DNA of 64,000 bases, taken from the NCBI GenBank assembly GCA_963842455.1, contig CAWJHE010000014.1, positions 310,001-374,000 of the forward strand, in the 5' to 3' direction. A program made the position numbers and the translations under genes. Of this stretch, positions 10,356 through 19,607 are shown piece by piece. The DNA is from CAWJHE01 sp963842455 (GTDB taxonomy: Bacteria > Chloroflexota > Anaerolineae > Anaerolineales > UBA4823). Within the stretch, counting starts at the first letter, position 1; every line of letters starts with the position of its first letter. The notes beneath the pieces were generated by a model, which saw only the letters and a program-made list of their open reading frames with translations, was not told the origin of the DNA and ran no database searches.

Positions 10356-11162
10356 CTAATTTCCAATTGCGATCCATTGGATGCGAATCGGGTTGGTAGT
10401 AGGTGGAGAAACATAAACTGTAGTCTCACATCTACCGGGCAGATTGTTACCAACTACTATTGAGTGATTAGCTTCATAATGGGCGTTTGTCGCTACAAAT
10501 GCCCACACACCATTGGGGAAACAAGGGTAACTAACAACAATTACACCGTTTTCATCAGAGCCAGTATAAAAAACGGGCCAATCATGTCTTATGATTTCTC
10601 CTTCTCCCGCTCCTCGAATAAGTGTAGGTGCATCTGTTTGTGTTAGTGAGCCATCAATGATTTTTGCGCCTGTTATCGAGTCATCAGGCACTGTGAAAGC
10701 CATCTTAGCCACGTTTGCTACTGCAGCGCCGGGTACAATGGTTAATTTCTCACGTGGGACCATCTCAACATCATCCCCGATTTTTACGCCCAAATACAAT
10801 TCCACTTCTTCCCAAACTGTACTGGGGATGGGATTCAAACTACCCAACAAAATATGGAACAATCCATTTTGCACAGGTACAGCATTCACACCGCTATGCA
10901 TTTCCTCCCATAACGCCGTTGTGCTAGTAAGAGAGTTATACATTCTAAAAGTCATATCATACGAATTTGATACGGGGTTTCCCGAGGAATCGATAAGGGT
11001 GCCCTGGTAGGTTAACACCCCGGAATTTAAAGCTTCAGCCACACTAATCTGTTCAGGATTGGCAACTGCCTGGTTGACGACCAACATGATCGCAACAATC
11101 ATAATAGTTATGGCATGGGGAATTAATCCTGGAAAATTTGTTCTTTCTATTATTCTTTTCAT
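10356..11162 (-). CDS. Constant-variable surface paralogue, tail-fibre-like tip
   Basis: Intact, 268 residues, AAGGTG upstream of the ATG. The constant half has the anchor IMIVAIMLVVNQAVA, VLTYQGTLIDSSGNPVSNSY, RMYNSLTSTTALWEE, NGLFHILLGSLNPIPS and EMVPREKLTIVPG. A hinge (GSLTQTDAPTLIRGAGEG) leads to a tip of about 75 residues: VVSYPCFPNGVWAFVATNAH and the end IRIQWIAIGN. A strand-rich tip starting near a FPN motif and closing with WIAIG resembles C-terminal domains of phage tail fibres, which bind receptors. Compared with its neighbours the protein is conserved but synonymous bases differ widely, pointing to an old duplication. Confidence 0.75.
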   Translation of the reverse strand: MKRIIERTNFPGLIPHAITIMIVAIMLVVNQAVANPEQISVAEALNSGVLTYQGTLIDSSGNPVSNSYDMTFRMYNSLTSTTALWEEMHSGVNAVPVQNGLFHILLGSLNPIPSTVWEEVELYLGVKIGDDVEMVPREKLTIVPGAAVANVAKMAFTVPDDSITGAKIIDGSLTQTDAPTLIRGAGEGEIIRHDWPVFYTGSDENGVIVVSYPCFPNGVWAFVATNAHYEANHSIVVGNNLPGRCETTVYVSPPTTNPIRIQWIAIGN

Positions 11163-11236
11163 GAAATTTCCACACCTTTTTTCTATGCTAGATTATTGTA
11201 AATAGTTTTTCTCGATTGAATAATGCCTATACAGAT

Positions 11237-12097
11237 TTATGGTTTACACCAGATGATAGCGCTCCGTTCATAAGTCCATGTCATCACTGTATATGGGTAA
11301 TCAGGTTCATTGACCTTCCATACGTTATAATGATCTGCTGGATCTCCATTCCCGTACACATGGATGTCAACATCGTTGATCCGTTGACCTACATAATACC
11401 AATCTTTGTAGAAGTAGCCATTTCCCTTGCCTCTTGGAGCGGAAGGATACTCAGTGTAGTGAGCTGTTAAGGTCTCTGCGTGAGAAAATGTACGCCCAAT
11501 AGCCTGGCAAAAACGTGGATAATTCCCATTGAAGATGACATCTGCCATCCATTCTGTTGGTGTGGCAAATGATCCGTAAAAAAAATAAGGTTGTTCGCCA
11601 AGTTTTTCTATGGTTATCGATCCATCTGGAACAGTCAGCGCCAGTTGCGCGACATCGGCCATGACTGCGCTGGGTACAGCAGTCAGTTTTACTCGTGGTT
11701 GCATTTCATCATCAGACCCTATCTTTATTCCCAGGAACAGCTCTGCTTCCTCCCATATTGAGCCTGGGATAGGATTAAGGCTGCCCAGCATCACATTGAA
11801 CAAGCCATTTTGTACTGGTACCGCATTTCCACCTGACCTTACTTCATCCCACAATGGGGTCGTGCTTGTCAAGGAATTGTAGATCCTGAATGTTATTTCA
11901 ATGGACCCGGTTACTGGGTTTTCTTCGGTATCCATCAATGTTCCCTGGTAAGACAATACGCCTGCATTAAAAGCCTGAGTAGCCTGTTCTGTTTTGGCGG
12001 TTGCCTGGGTAAATACCAGCATAATCGCAACTATTAAGATTGTAATAGCATGCGGGACTAGCCCTGAAAAATCAACTTTCTTTTGCACTTTTTCCAT
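11237..12097 (-). CDS. Constant-variable surface paralogue, WCKP-ending tip
   Basis: The start is set at M-E-K-V-Q-K-K (12097), which aligns with relatives; a longer frame to 12145 has a non-homologous extension. Constant half: anchor ITILIVAIMLVFTQ, VLSYQGTLMDTEENPVTGSI, RIYNSLTSTTPLWDEV, GSLNPIPGSIWEEAELFLGI, EMQPRVKLTAVPSAVMADVA. Tip: SFATPTEWMADVIFNGNYPR, FCQAIGRTFSHAETLTAHY, GNGYFYKDWYYVGQR and RSAIIWCKP at the end. The tip is clearly related to that of the neighbour at 12170 and to no family I can name. Two Cys residues (FCQ, WCK) could form a disulfide outside the cell. Confidence 0.75.
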   Translation of the reverse strand: MEKVQKKVDFSGLVPHAITILIVAIMLVFTQATAKTEQATQAFNAGVLSYQGTLMDTEENPVTGSIEITFRIYNSLTSTTPLWDEVRSGGNAVPVQNGLFNVMLGSLNPIPGSIWEEAELFLGIKIGSDDEMQPRVKLTAVPSAVMADVAQLALTVPDGSITIEKLGEQPYFFYGSFATPTEWMADVIFNGNYPRFCQAIGRTFSHAETLTAHYTEYPSAPRGKGNGYFYKDWYYVGQRINDVDIHVYGNGDPADHYNVWKVNEPDYPYTVMTWTYERSAIIWCKP

Positions 12098-12169
12098 GAT
12101 ATATCCAAATCCCTTAAATTTAGCAAATCTTAAAAAACACTCCAAATTTATGTGTCTAAATCAAATTTT

Positions 12170-13028
12170 TTATTTACACCAAATAATGGCGGTTCTTTCA
12201 AATGTCCAACCATTCATAACAATAGCCCATCCCGCACTTCCACTGTACTTCCACACATTATAGATATCATCTGGGTTTCCATTGCCATACACATGCGAAT
12301 CGTCAACATGATAGCGAGCTCCAACATAATAATATCCAGGATAGAAAAAGCCATTTCCACGACCTTTAACATCCGCAGGCTCAGTGTAATGAGATATTAG
12401 AGTTTCAGCTCTGGAATATTCGCGCCCAATAACTTCGCAAAAACGAGCATAATTTCCATTAAAAGTTACATCTGCCAGCCATTCTGACTGGGTAGCAAAT
12501 GAACCACTAAAATAGTAGGGTTGTTCACCAAGTTTATTAATGGCTGATCGATCCATCTGGAACTGTCAACGCCAATTGCGCTACATTCGCCATGACGGCA
12601 CTTGGCACCACTGCCAACTTCTCGCGTGGGCTCATCTCCACGTCACTTCCAATCTGTACCCCCAAAAACAGCTCGGCCTCTTCCCAAACTGTGCTTGGAA
12701 TGGGGTAAAAGCTTCCAAGCATGATATTGAACAACCCATTCTGTACCGGCACTGCATTTGAAGCAAATCTGCCTTCCTCCCACAAAGGCGTTGTGCTAGT
12801 CAAAGAGTTGTAGATCCTGAATATCATCTCAATGGACCCGGTTACCGGGTTTCCTGATGTATCCATCAACGTTCCCTGGTAAGACAGCATCCCAGAATTA
12901 AGTGCCTGGCTGGTCTGATCTGTTTTAGCAGTTGCCTGACTTACGACCAGCATGATCGCCACAACCAGAATAGTGACCACATTCAAGAGCACTAAAGGTA
13001 GATTTCTTTTATCGAATAGTGTGTTCAT
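12170..13028 (-). CDS. Constant-variable surface paralogue, WCK-ending tip, frameshifted
   Basis: First of the tandem paralogues behind the M23-type gene, ATG with AAAGGGGATACC upstream. Constant half to VPDGSI, with MNTLFDKRNLPLVLLNVVTI as anchor. One frame break near 12540, then NKLGEQPYYFSGSFATQ and a tip matching its neighbour: FNGNYARFCEVIGREYSRAE, GFFYPGYYYVGARYHVDD, end RTAIIWCK. Its first 25 codons and leader lie within the direct repeat shared with 5821-6630, so an ancestral unit of hydrolase tail plus paralogue was duplicated as a block. Confidence 0.72.
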
Positions 13029-13600
13029 GGTATCCCCTTTACTTCACTATGACAGGTAAGAAGTTCTTGAAGAATTCCGCAATTTCAGTTATCCAGCTCC
13101 AAAAGCCTGCTGTCACCTGGTAGTCTTCACTCTGGGCATACCCCGAAACAAACTCTTGTGACAAGGTTCCTCTCAGCTGGAAGTTGCTGGATTGGGCGTT
13201 GGTCGCTCCCATCCCAAAGGTGCTTTTCTCTAACCGGTAGTTCTGAGAAGCCGGTCGGTCCGGGTAGACATCCAGATAGATCGAATCTGTGTACACCGGC
13301 GAGAGGTTTCCAGCCAGGTCTTTGTATTGGATTTCCACTGTATGCGTTTGTCCCGTCAGCTGGGGTAATACCCACCAGGAAGTTCCTTCATACATTCCCC
13401 AATCTGACCAGTTACCTCCGACGTCTCGGAGGTGCATCTGGGATACTCCACTGGCGGGGTCTGTTGCTACCGTATTGAGATCTACATAGGTCTGGTAGGT
13501 TATTGGTTCACCATCCTTGATGCTGAGCGATCCAGTTGGGGTGGTGCCATCGTAGCGCAAGGTAAACAGTGTGACCCAGCCACTCCAGTTCCCTGCCTGG
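12960..13600. repeat. Direct repeat copy B (with 6560-7200)
   Basis: Partner of the repeat at 6560-7200, same orientation, about 6.4 kb apart, enclosing five of the six paralogues. Recombination between the copies would delete or duplicate the paralogue array while leaving a functional hydrolase tail fused at the junction. Limits are approximate. Confidence 0.8.
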
Positions 13601-15155
13601 TCCCTGGTCCGCAATCTCAAATAGTAGGTCCCGTCAGACACAGCCGGGGGATCGTAATAACCATACGAGGTGATCACGCCATCAGTAGCTGATGGGTTCG
13701 TACCCCAGTAATATTGAAAATATGCGAGTTCCACTGGTGGCATCACTGGCGCAACACCAGGTGAAATTCAGGTCTTTATAGAGGTTTTGCCACACACCGC
13801 TTTGAGCGCTGGTACCTGTGGTAACTGTAGGTTGGGTTGACCGGCGCGGTGGCATCGATTGGTATGGTGACAGACTTATCTGCCTCTCTGTTACCAGCGC
13901 CATCTACAGACCGGTACAGGAGCGTGTGAACGCGATCTCCAGTTACGAGAAACGGTCCCGTATATTGCACCCAACCGGCGTTATCCAGGTTGTATTCGGT
14001 AGAAGCTATGCCTGTTTCATCATCGCTGGTTGAGATCGTTGCCGTCACATTGCTGCGATACCAGCCATTTTCGCCTGTGGTACCTGATAAGGTGATGGTG
14101 GAGACAGGAGGAATGGTATCATCTACCCAGCAATCCTCATAAACTTGGTACCTTAAAAATCCTGTGTAACCACACATCGGTTCAGGTTTAATATTGGTTC
14201 CGTTATAATTCAGAGAAAAGTGTAAATGTGGCGATGTTGCTCCTGACATTCCCGACTCAGCGATAATATCGCCTTGTGTCACATACCCCGTTTTTAAAAC
14301 ATTATTCAGATGACCGTAATAGGTGTAGTAATTATTATCACCGTCGTATGTAATAGTAATGTATGTACCCCATTCCGTATTATATTTAGCTGTCGCATAA
14401 CCAGAATGAGCAGCTCTTACTGGTTCATAAGATAGATTGAAATCTAAAGCAAATAAGGCAATAGGATGACAGACTGGATCATCTATATGATAAGCACAAT
14501 TAATAGTTTTTGTTCCATTATAAGGAAATTTAAGATTAGGAAAACTATTAATTGACGAAGGTGTGTATTCGGGTGTTGAGAGTATCGAGTGGTAATTTGG
14601 CGGTAGATTGTTGTTTGTTAAGAATTTCAAATTATTGATAACTGACAAAAATAGAGCTTCACCTTTAATAGTTTTTTGAGCACTAATTATGTAATACGTT
14701 TGATTTACCATTAGGCTTGCTTTCATAACAGTGAACTTGTCATAGATTGAATATTGCTCTAAAATTGTTTCATAACCGTCAATTTTCACAACACTGGTGA
14801 TGACATTATTTTTTTCTTGCATAGGAAACAATTCTTGTTCAGCAGCTAAAATGTCATCAAGGTTACCTTGAGGAATTTTTTGTGCAGAAATTTCTACTTT
14901 ATCAGAATTACCTTCTTTATGACCATCAGGAAAAATTTGGATGACATTAACTGGTCCAAGTTTTTCTTGTATTACAATTTTAAATTTATTTGAATTAGGT
15001 AGACTCAACTGAATTCCAAAATCAGCCAAAGTTGTAGGCTTTTGAGCAAGAACTCTTAATTCCTTACCCCCAAATAAGTTAAGCATCAGAATGAGAATTA
15101 TTATAAATATTGTTCTTGAAAAAAAGTATTGATTTTGATTACATAATTTATTCAT
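13039..15155 (-). CDS. Secreted M23-family peptidase with Ig-like C-terminal modules, frameshifted
   Basis: Signal segment near residues 14-38, an unrecognised N-terminal domain, then a LytM/M23 metallopeptidase domain near residues 210-325: HPIALFALDF supplies the His and Asp zinc ligands, SGYATAKYNTEWGTYITI and YYTYYGHLN form the core, and HLHFS gives the H-x-H pair. M23 enzymes cut peptide cross-links of peptidoglycan. OmpL47/Ig-like modules follow (ENGWYRSNVTATISTSDDE, VDGAGNREADKSVTI), then the module shared with 6640-8348 and the tail FFKNFLPVIVK. Frame breaks near 13805 and 13738 split the C-terminal half. AGGGAG precedes the ATG. It heads the paralogue block and may expose or anchor those proteins. 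Confidence 0.8.
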
Positions 15156-15849
15156 TTTACTCCCTATAAATATAAATTATTTGAAATTTATAAGATCAAA
15201 GTGGCTTTTTCACCCAACAATGTTTGTTGCCTTTTTTCAGTCAAAATTTTCCAAAACATGAGACTTTGTTTCAATCCCCCTCAGAAGGAAAGAAAATTTA
15301 ATTCGGATAAGAAGAATTTCAAAAAATAAATATCTTCATTCGTCGAAAATAATATTCATCCTTTTACTGTAATCTGTGTAAAGTTTGTAGAAATTCTCGA
15401 ATGAGTGATTTGTCAAACTAATTTTCCCCTCATTTTGTCCCCTTAATGTTTGATGATTAGTAATTTGAATTTAAGTAAGCCACCACTAATTAGGACAAAT
15501 AATATTCCAAATTGAAAAATTATTTACAAGAATTATACCAATAAATTGGTAACGTGTTAAAAGTTAATCCTGATAAGGAATGGGCAAAGGTAAGGTGGTA
15601 TACTGTGTTCAAGTGAAAGAAATATATTGTCAAACAGAAAGCACAAATCGTGCTGGGTTTTATTACCAACTTATAGAAGCGTGTGATAATGAGATTACAG
15701 TCAGAAATCGCATTGATGTTATCTCCAGCTATCACCTAACTATTGTTTACGGTGTGTTGCAATCAAGTAACGCAACAAAGGTTATCTGATATCGGGATTG
15801 ATATGGCAGAGCTACATGCATGAAATAATGATTGCTGGAAAATCACTGC
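15156..15849. other. AT-rich intergenic gap of about 690 bases
   Basis: Separates the secreted-protein block from the SUF operon. It should hold the promoter of the M23 gene, but I see no convincing -35/-10 pair. A six-pair hairpin (CAACAA/TTGTTG, 15215-15229) with a T-run is present but weak. A 69-codon plus-strand frame at 15580-15789 lacks a ribosome site and any recognisable motif. No RNA gene seen. Confidence 0.5.
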
Positions 15850-16200
15850 TCAGCTCTCTCTCGGCAGCCCAATCTCCACCTGACCCTCCACCACCCTGAC
15901 GGGATAGGCGGGGATATCGACCACCGCCGGCAGTGACAGCACCTTGCCGCTGCGCACATCAAAGGAGGCGCCGTGGCGCGGGCAGACCACCTCGTAGCCA
16001 TTCAGCTCCCCGTCGCCCAGGGGACCGTCGTCGTGGCTGCACAGGTCGGCGATGGCAAATAGCTGCCCGGCGATGTTGAAGATCACAATTGGCTGGTCGT
16101 CGATCTCAACAAACAGGCGCTCGCCGTTGGGAATATCCGTCTCAGGCGCAATGCTGACAAACTCACAGGAGTCCGGGTCGATTTTGGTGTAGTTGTACAT
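15850..16200 (-). CDS. Rieske-type [2Fe-2S] ferredoxin
   Basis: 116 residues. The Rieske cluster ligands are plain: CSHDDGPLGDGELNGYEVVC followed by PRHG, that is C-x-H and C-x-x-H. The domain is small and soluble, like the Rieske ferredoxin components that pass electrons to oxygenases, and like Rieske genes often linked to SUF operons. It is the last gene of the operon, 15 bases after sufU, with a strong GAGGTGGGAA ribosome site. It may be an electron donor or a client of the SUF machinery; the sequence does not decide between these. Confidence 0.88.
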   Translation of the reverse strand: MYNYTKIDPDSCEFVSIAPETDIPNGERLFVEIDDQPIVIFNIAGQLFAIADLCSHDDGPLGDGELNGYEVVCPRHGASFDVRSGKVLSLPAVVDIPAYPVRVVEGQVEIGLPRES

Positions 16201-16215
16201 TTCCCACCTCAGTTA

Positions 16216-16611
16216 TTATTCTACTAATTCGTCGCTGGCTTCGCCCAGCCCATACACGCCGGCTTTGAGCACTTTCAAGGACAACAGCGCACATTTCAAA
16301 CGCACCGGTCCCAGCTCAATTCCCAGCATCTCCAGTAAATCATCCTTGGTGATGGCTTTGACTTCATCCAGGTTCTTGCCCAGGATGCTTTCCATCAGCA
16401 AATCGGCGGAGGCCTGGGAGATGGCGCAGCCCTGCCCGTCGAAGACGGCTTCTGTGACCATCCCATTTTCATCTACACGCAGATCGACGCGGATATGATC
16501 CCCGCACAGGGGGTTGTCGTCTTCAAATGTAATATCGTGAGGATTCAACGAACCCCGGTATTGGGGATTTTTATAACGGTCAATGATAACTTCGCGATAA
16601 AGGTCGTCCAT
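16216..16611 (-). CDS. sufU: SufU-type iron-sulfur assembly / sulfur-transfer protein
   Basis: 131 residues, IscU-like fold. Conserved ligands: NPLCGD (Cys and Asp), DGQGCAISQASADLL (Cys) and VRLKCALLSL (Cys). The Gly-Pro-Val-Arg insertion before the last Cys is the SufU signature that separates it from IscU. In Bacillus-type systems SufU takes persulfide sulfur from SufS through a zinc site and hands it to SufBCD. It starts seven bases after the sufS stop, so the two are translated together. Confidence 0.93.
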   Translation of the reverse strand: MDDLYREVIIDRYKNPQYRGSLNPHDITFEDDNPLCGDHIRVDLRVDENGMVTEAVFDGQGCAISQASADLLMESILGKNLDEVKAITKDDLLEMLGIELGPVRLKCALLSLKVLKAGVYGLGEASDELVE

Positions 16612-16618
16612 TTAGGTT

Positions 16619-17878
16619 TTACATTCCAAAAATTTCGATAACTTTGTTCAGCCCCTCAGCCAGGCGGTCGACTTCATCGAAGCCGTTATACAGGTAGAAG
16701 CTGGCGCGCGCTGTGGCGGGGATATGGTATTTTTCGTGCAGAGGCATGGCGCAATGATGCCCGGCGCGGATGGCAATGCCCTGCTCATCCAGGATTTGCG
16801 AGATATCGTGCGGATGCACGCCTTTCATCATAAAAGAAGCCACCCCACCCTTGTGTTCTGCAGTAGGTCCAAAAATGGTCAGGCCGGGTACTTCCGACAG
16901 GCGATCATGGGCATACTGGATGATTGCATGTTCATGCTGGGCAATTTTATCCATGCCCACCGATTGCAGGTAATCGACAGCCGCCCCCAAGCCCACCGCC
17001 TCGGCGATCGCCGGGGTTCCAGCTTCAAATTTGTGCGGGATTTCGTTGGGCGCAAAGCTGCGCAGGTGCACACGCTTGATCATATCGCCGCCGCCCATGA
17101 ATGGCGGCATGGCTTCCAGCAATTCCTTCTTGCCGTACAAAACGCCGATGCCGCTGGGACCTACCATCTTATGTCCGGAAAAGGCCAGGAAGTCCACATC
17201 TAAAGCCTGCACATCCACGGCAAAATGCGGCACCGACTGCGCCCCATCCACCAGGGTCAAAGCACCGGCCAGATGCGCCAGGCGGATGATTTCCTGCGCA
17301 GGTGTAATCGTCCCCAACACGTTGGACATATGCGTGAAGGCGACCAGTTTCGGCTTCAGCTCGAGCAAATGCTCGTACACATGCATATCGAGCAGACCGT
17401 CATCGGCTACCGGAATAAACTCCAGGCGCAAATCCAGCTCGTGCGCCAGCATCTGCCAGGGCACCAGATTGGAGTGATGCTCCATCTCGGTCAGCACCAG
17501 GGTATCGCCAGCGCGCAAGTTCTTACGCCCCCAGGTGAAAGCCACCAGGTTAATCGATTCGGTGGCGTTACGCGTGAAGACGACCTGGCGTGGCGAGGCG
17601 GCATGGATAAATGCGGCAATTTTCTGGCGCGCCCCCTCATACATGGCCGTAGACTCTTCGGCCAGAACGTGGATACCGCGATGGATATTGGCGTTGTTCA
17701 GGCGATAGAAATCATCCATAGCTTGGATCACCGCCAGCGGTTTCTGGCTGGTGGCGGTTGAATCCAGGTAGACCAGGGGCACACCGGGGCGAATCTCCCG
17801 GCTGAGGATCGGAAAATCCTGCCGGATGCGTGCCACATCCAGGCGGGAATTGGTTGATTGCATAGACTGGTTTGGCAT
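16619..17878 (-). CDS. sufS: Cysteine desulfurase SufS
   Basis: PLP enzyme, 419 residues, full length for group II desulfurases. It removes sulfur from L-cysteine as a persulfide on its own Cys. Visible marks: TRNATESINLVAFTWG, MEHHSNLVPWQ, VDGAQSVPHFAVD, the PLP lysine in FSGHKMVGPSGIGVLYG, and the active-site Cys in RAGHHCAMPLH, a group II pattern. It is downstream of sufCBD and a small unknown gene, and upstream of its partner sufU. The N-terminal MPNQS start has only a weak ribosome site; MQSTNS at 17863 is the alternative. Confidence 0.95.
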   Translation of the reverse strand: MPNQSMQSTNSRLDVARIRQDFPILSREIRPGVPLVYLDSTATSQKPLAVIQAMDDFYRLNNANIHRGIHVLAEESTAMYEGARQKIAAFIHAASPRQVVFTRNATESINLVAFTWGRKNLRAGDTLVLTEMEHHSNLVPWQMLAHELDLRLEFIPVADDGLLDMHVYEHLLELKPKLVAFTHMSNVLGTITPAQEIIRLAHLAGALTLVDGAQSVPHFAVDVQALDVDFLAFSGHKMVGPSGIGVLYGKKELLEAMPPFMGGGDMIKRVHLRSFAPNEIPHKFEAGTPAIAEAVGLGAAVDYLQSVGMDKIAQHEHAIIQYAHDRLSEVPGLTIFGPTAEHKGGVASFMMKGVHPHDISQILDEQGIAIRAGHHCAMPLHEKYHIPATARASFYLYNGFDEVDRLAEGLNKVIEIFGM

Positions 17879-17895
17879 AAAAGAAACGCTCGGTT

Positions 17896-18201
17896 CTATT
17901 CGAATTCAGTCTTTGCCGGTCGAGGGCGCAGTTTTCGACGGCGACGGACCGCTTTGCGCACGTTGGCCGATTCTTTCGGACACCACAGTACATGATCCGG
18001 CACCATCCACCCATCGGTTAGATAGACGCTTTCTTGAAATTGTACTGCGATCATTTTCGGATCGACTTGCACGACAGTTCCCACCAACCAGTCGCGAACG
18101 CGGTCCCCACCTTTTTCGTGATCACACATCACTTCTACACGGTCACCTACCTGGTAGGCTTCGTCTCGATTCGGAGCAGACGTAAAATATAAACCGGGCA
18201 A
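17896..18201 (-). CDS. Small basic protein of unknown function in the SUF operon
   Basis: 101 residues, starting at TTG: GGGAGG lies six bases upstream, and no in-frame ATG fits. The first 70 residues look like a small beta-barrel (YQVGDRVEVMCDHEKGG, RDWLVGTVVQVDPKMIAVQF, YLTDGWMVPDHVLWC), comparable to SH3- or KOW-like folds that bind RNA or protein. The tail KAVRRRRKLRPRPAKTEFE is strongly basic. It sits between sufD and sufS with short gaps on both sides, so it is very likely cotranscribed. I know of no SUF component like it, and its two Cys are not in a cluster motif. Confidence 0.65.
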   Translation of the reverse strand: MPGLYFTSAPNRDEAYQVGDRVEVMCDHEKGGDRVRDWLVGTVVQVDPKMIAVQFQESVYLTDGWMVPDHVLWCPKESANVRKAVRRRRKLRPRPAKTEFE

Positions 18202-18243
18202 TTTTGCCTCCCATCAAAATTTCGCAAACTCAAACTAACTATT

Positions 18244-19605
18244 TTACCCCATTTTTTCAAGAATAGCATCTTGAAAACGAGTTCTGACGCCCTCAAATGG
18301 AATTCGTTGCATGATTGGGTCAAAGAAGCCTTCCACAACCAGGCGCTCTGCCTCAGAGTATGGAATCCCGCGGCTGCGCAGGTAGAAGACCAGCTCCGGG
18401 TCGATCTTGCCGACCGTAGCGCCATGGGTGCAGCGCACATCATCCGCCAGGATTTCCAGGCCAGGGATCGAATCGGCGCGGGCATTCGAGCTGAGGATCA
18501 GGTTGCGGTTGGCCTGGTAGCCATCCGTTTGCTGAGCGCCTGGAGCAACATAAATCATCCCCTGCCACACCGACCGGCTGTGCGCTTTCAGTGCGCCCTT
18601 GAAAAGCAGATCGCTGGTGGTATGCGCCGCCAGGTGGTTCTGCTGGGTGTCGTGATCCAGATGCTGCACACCGTCGGTGAAGTAGAAACCCGACATCCGT
18701 CCACTGGAGCCTTGCCCCACCAGGTCCAGATCGGAGAAGTTTTTAGTCAGGTGGCTGCCGATGGCGCCAAAGATCCAATCCAGATTTCCGTCTCGCTCCA
18801 CCCTGGCGCGCTCGTGGCTGAAGTTCCAGACATGCTCGCCCCATGATTGCAGCTCGACAAAGCGCAGGTTAGCGCCGGCGCCCACATGAATTTCCACAAT
18901 GCCAGCGTGCATGGATTGTCCCTGGGCTTCAGTATGCGAGGCAGCTTCATGCACATAGGTCAAGGAAGCGCCGTCTTCCAGCCACACCAGGACATGCGAT
19001 AAATAAGCCAAGTGGATGCCAGACCCCCACAGAATGCTATGCAGAGGCTGTTCCACCTGGACATTACGAGGCACATAGACCAGTACGCCGTTTTGCCCCA
19101 GGGCGTTGACCAAAGCAGCAAACTTACCCTCATCGCTGCGCACCACCTGACCGAGCAAGCGAGCCAGCAAATCCGGATGCTGCTGTTCTGCACTGAACCA
19201 ATCGGTGAAGATCACGCCTTGCTGAGCTAATTCTGGGTTCAGATCTACCTGTGCGCCAGCCGCGGTAAGCAGAATCTGCCCGCCATATTCGTTGTCTACC
19301 AGCGGAGTAAGCAATTCTGCCGGCGGTTTTGGTAGTCGCTTTACATGTTCTGGATCCAGGTCCGGCAATTGGAAACTGCCAGCTGGCAGGCTGCGGATAT
19401 CGGTGCGCCGCCAGGCTTCCATGCTGGTATCCGGTAACGATAAAGTTTCAAACAACTCCCAGGCTTTGCGGCGAAACTCCAACAAAGCAGGGGCTTCCGC
19501 CAGCTCGCCAGACAGAAACGGCGACATTTGAGGGGTGAATGCAAATTCTTTAGAAACCGGCTTATCACTGCGCCGGGATTTTGTGGTAACAATTCGCGTC
19601 GTCAT
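18244..19605 (-). CDS. sufD: Fe-S cluster scaffold subunit SufD
   Basis: 453 residues, paralogue of SufB with the parallel beta-helix core. Marks include WRRTDIRSL, SHVLVWLEDGASLTYVHEA, HLTKNFSDLDLVGQGSSG, QQNHLAAHTTSDLLFKGALK, and the conserved end LEILADDVRCTHGATVGKID followed by YLRSRGIPYSEAERL. SufD pairs with SufB and two SufC in the SufBC2D scaffold; it supports iron entry and shapes the cluster site. It begins two bases after the sufB stop, so translation is coupled. Confidence 0.95.
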   Translation of the reverse strand: MTTRIVTTKSRRSDKPVSKEFAFTPQMSPFLSGELAEAPALLEFRRKAWELFETLSLPDTSMEAWRRTDIRSLPAGSFQLPDLDPEHVKRLPKPPAELLTPLVDNEYGGQILLTAAGAQVDLNPELAQQGVIFTDWFSAEQQHPDLLARLLGQVVRSDEGKFAALVNALGQNGVLVYVPRNVQVEQPLHSILWGSGIHLAYLSHVLVWLEDGASLTYVHEAASHTEAQGQSMHAGIVEIHVGAGANLRFVELQSWGEHVWNFSHERARVERDGNLDWIFGAIGSHLTKNFSDLDLVGQGSSGRMSGFYFTDGVQHLDHDTQQNHLAAHTTSDLLFKGALKAHSRSVWQGMIYVAPGAQQTDGYQANRNLILSSNARADSIPGLEILADDVRCTHGATVGKIDPELVFYLRSRGIPYSEAERLVVEGFFDPIMQRIPFEGVRTRFQDAILEKMG

Positions 19606-19607
19606 AA

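Noticed and set aside
5821..13028. A prophage or tail-fibre module, because several tips look like phage tail-fibre ends.
   Set aside because: No capsid, terminase, portal, integrase or lysis genes are nearby, and each protein has its own signal or anchor segment. A cellular surface family fits better.
15580..15789. A 69-codon plus-strand gene in the gap before the SUF operon.
   Set aside because: No ribosome site, no recognisable motif, and a composition like the surrounding non-coding DNA.
17225..17761. A 178-codon open frame on the plus strand.
   Set aside because: It is a shadow of sufS on the opposite strand.
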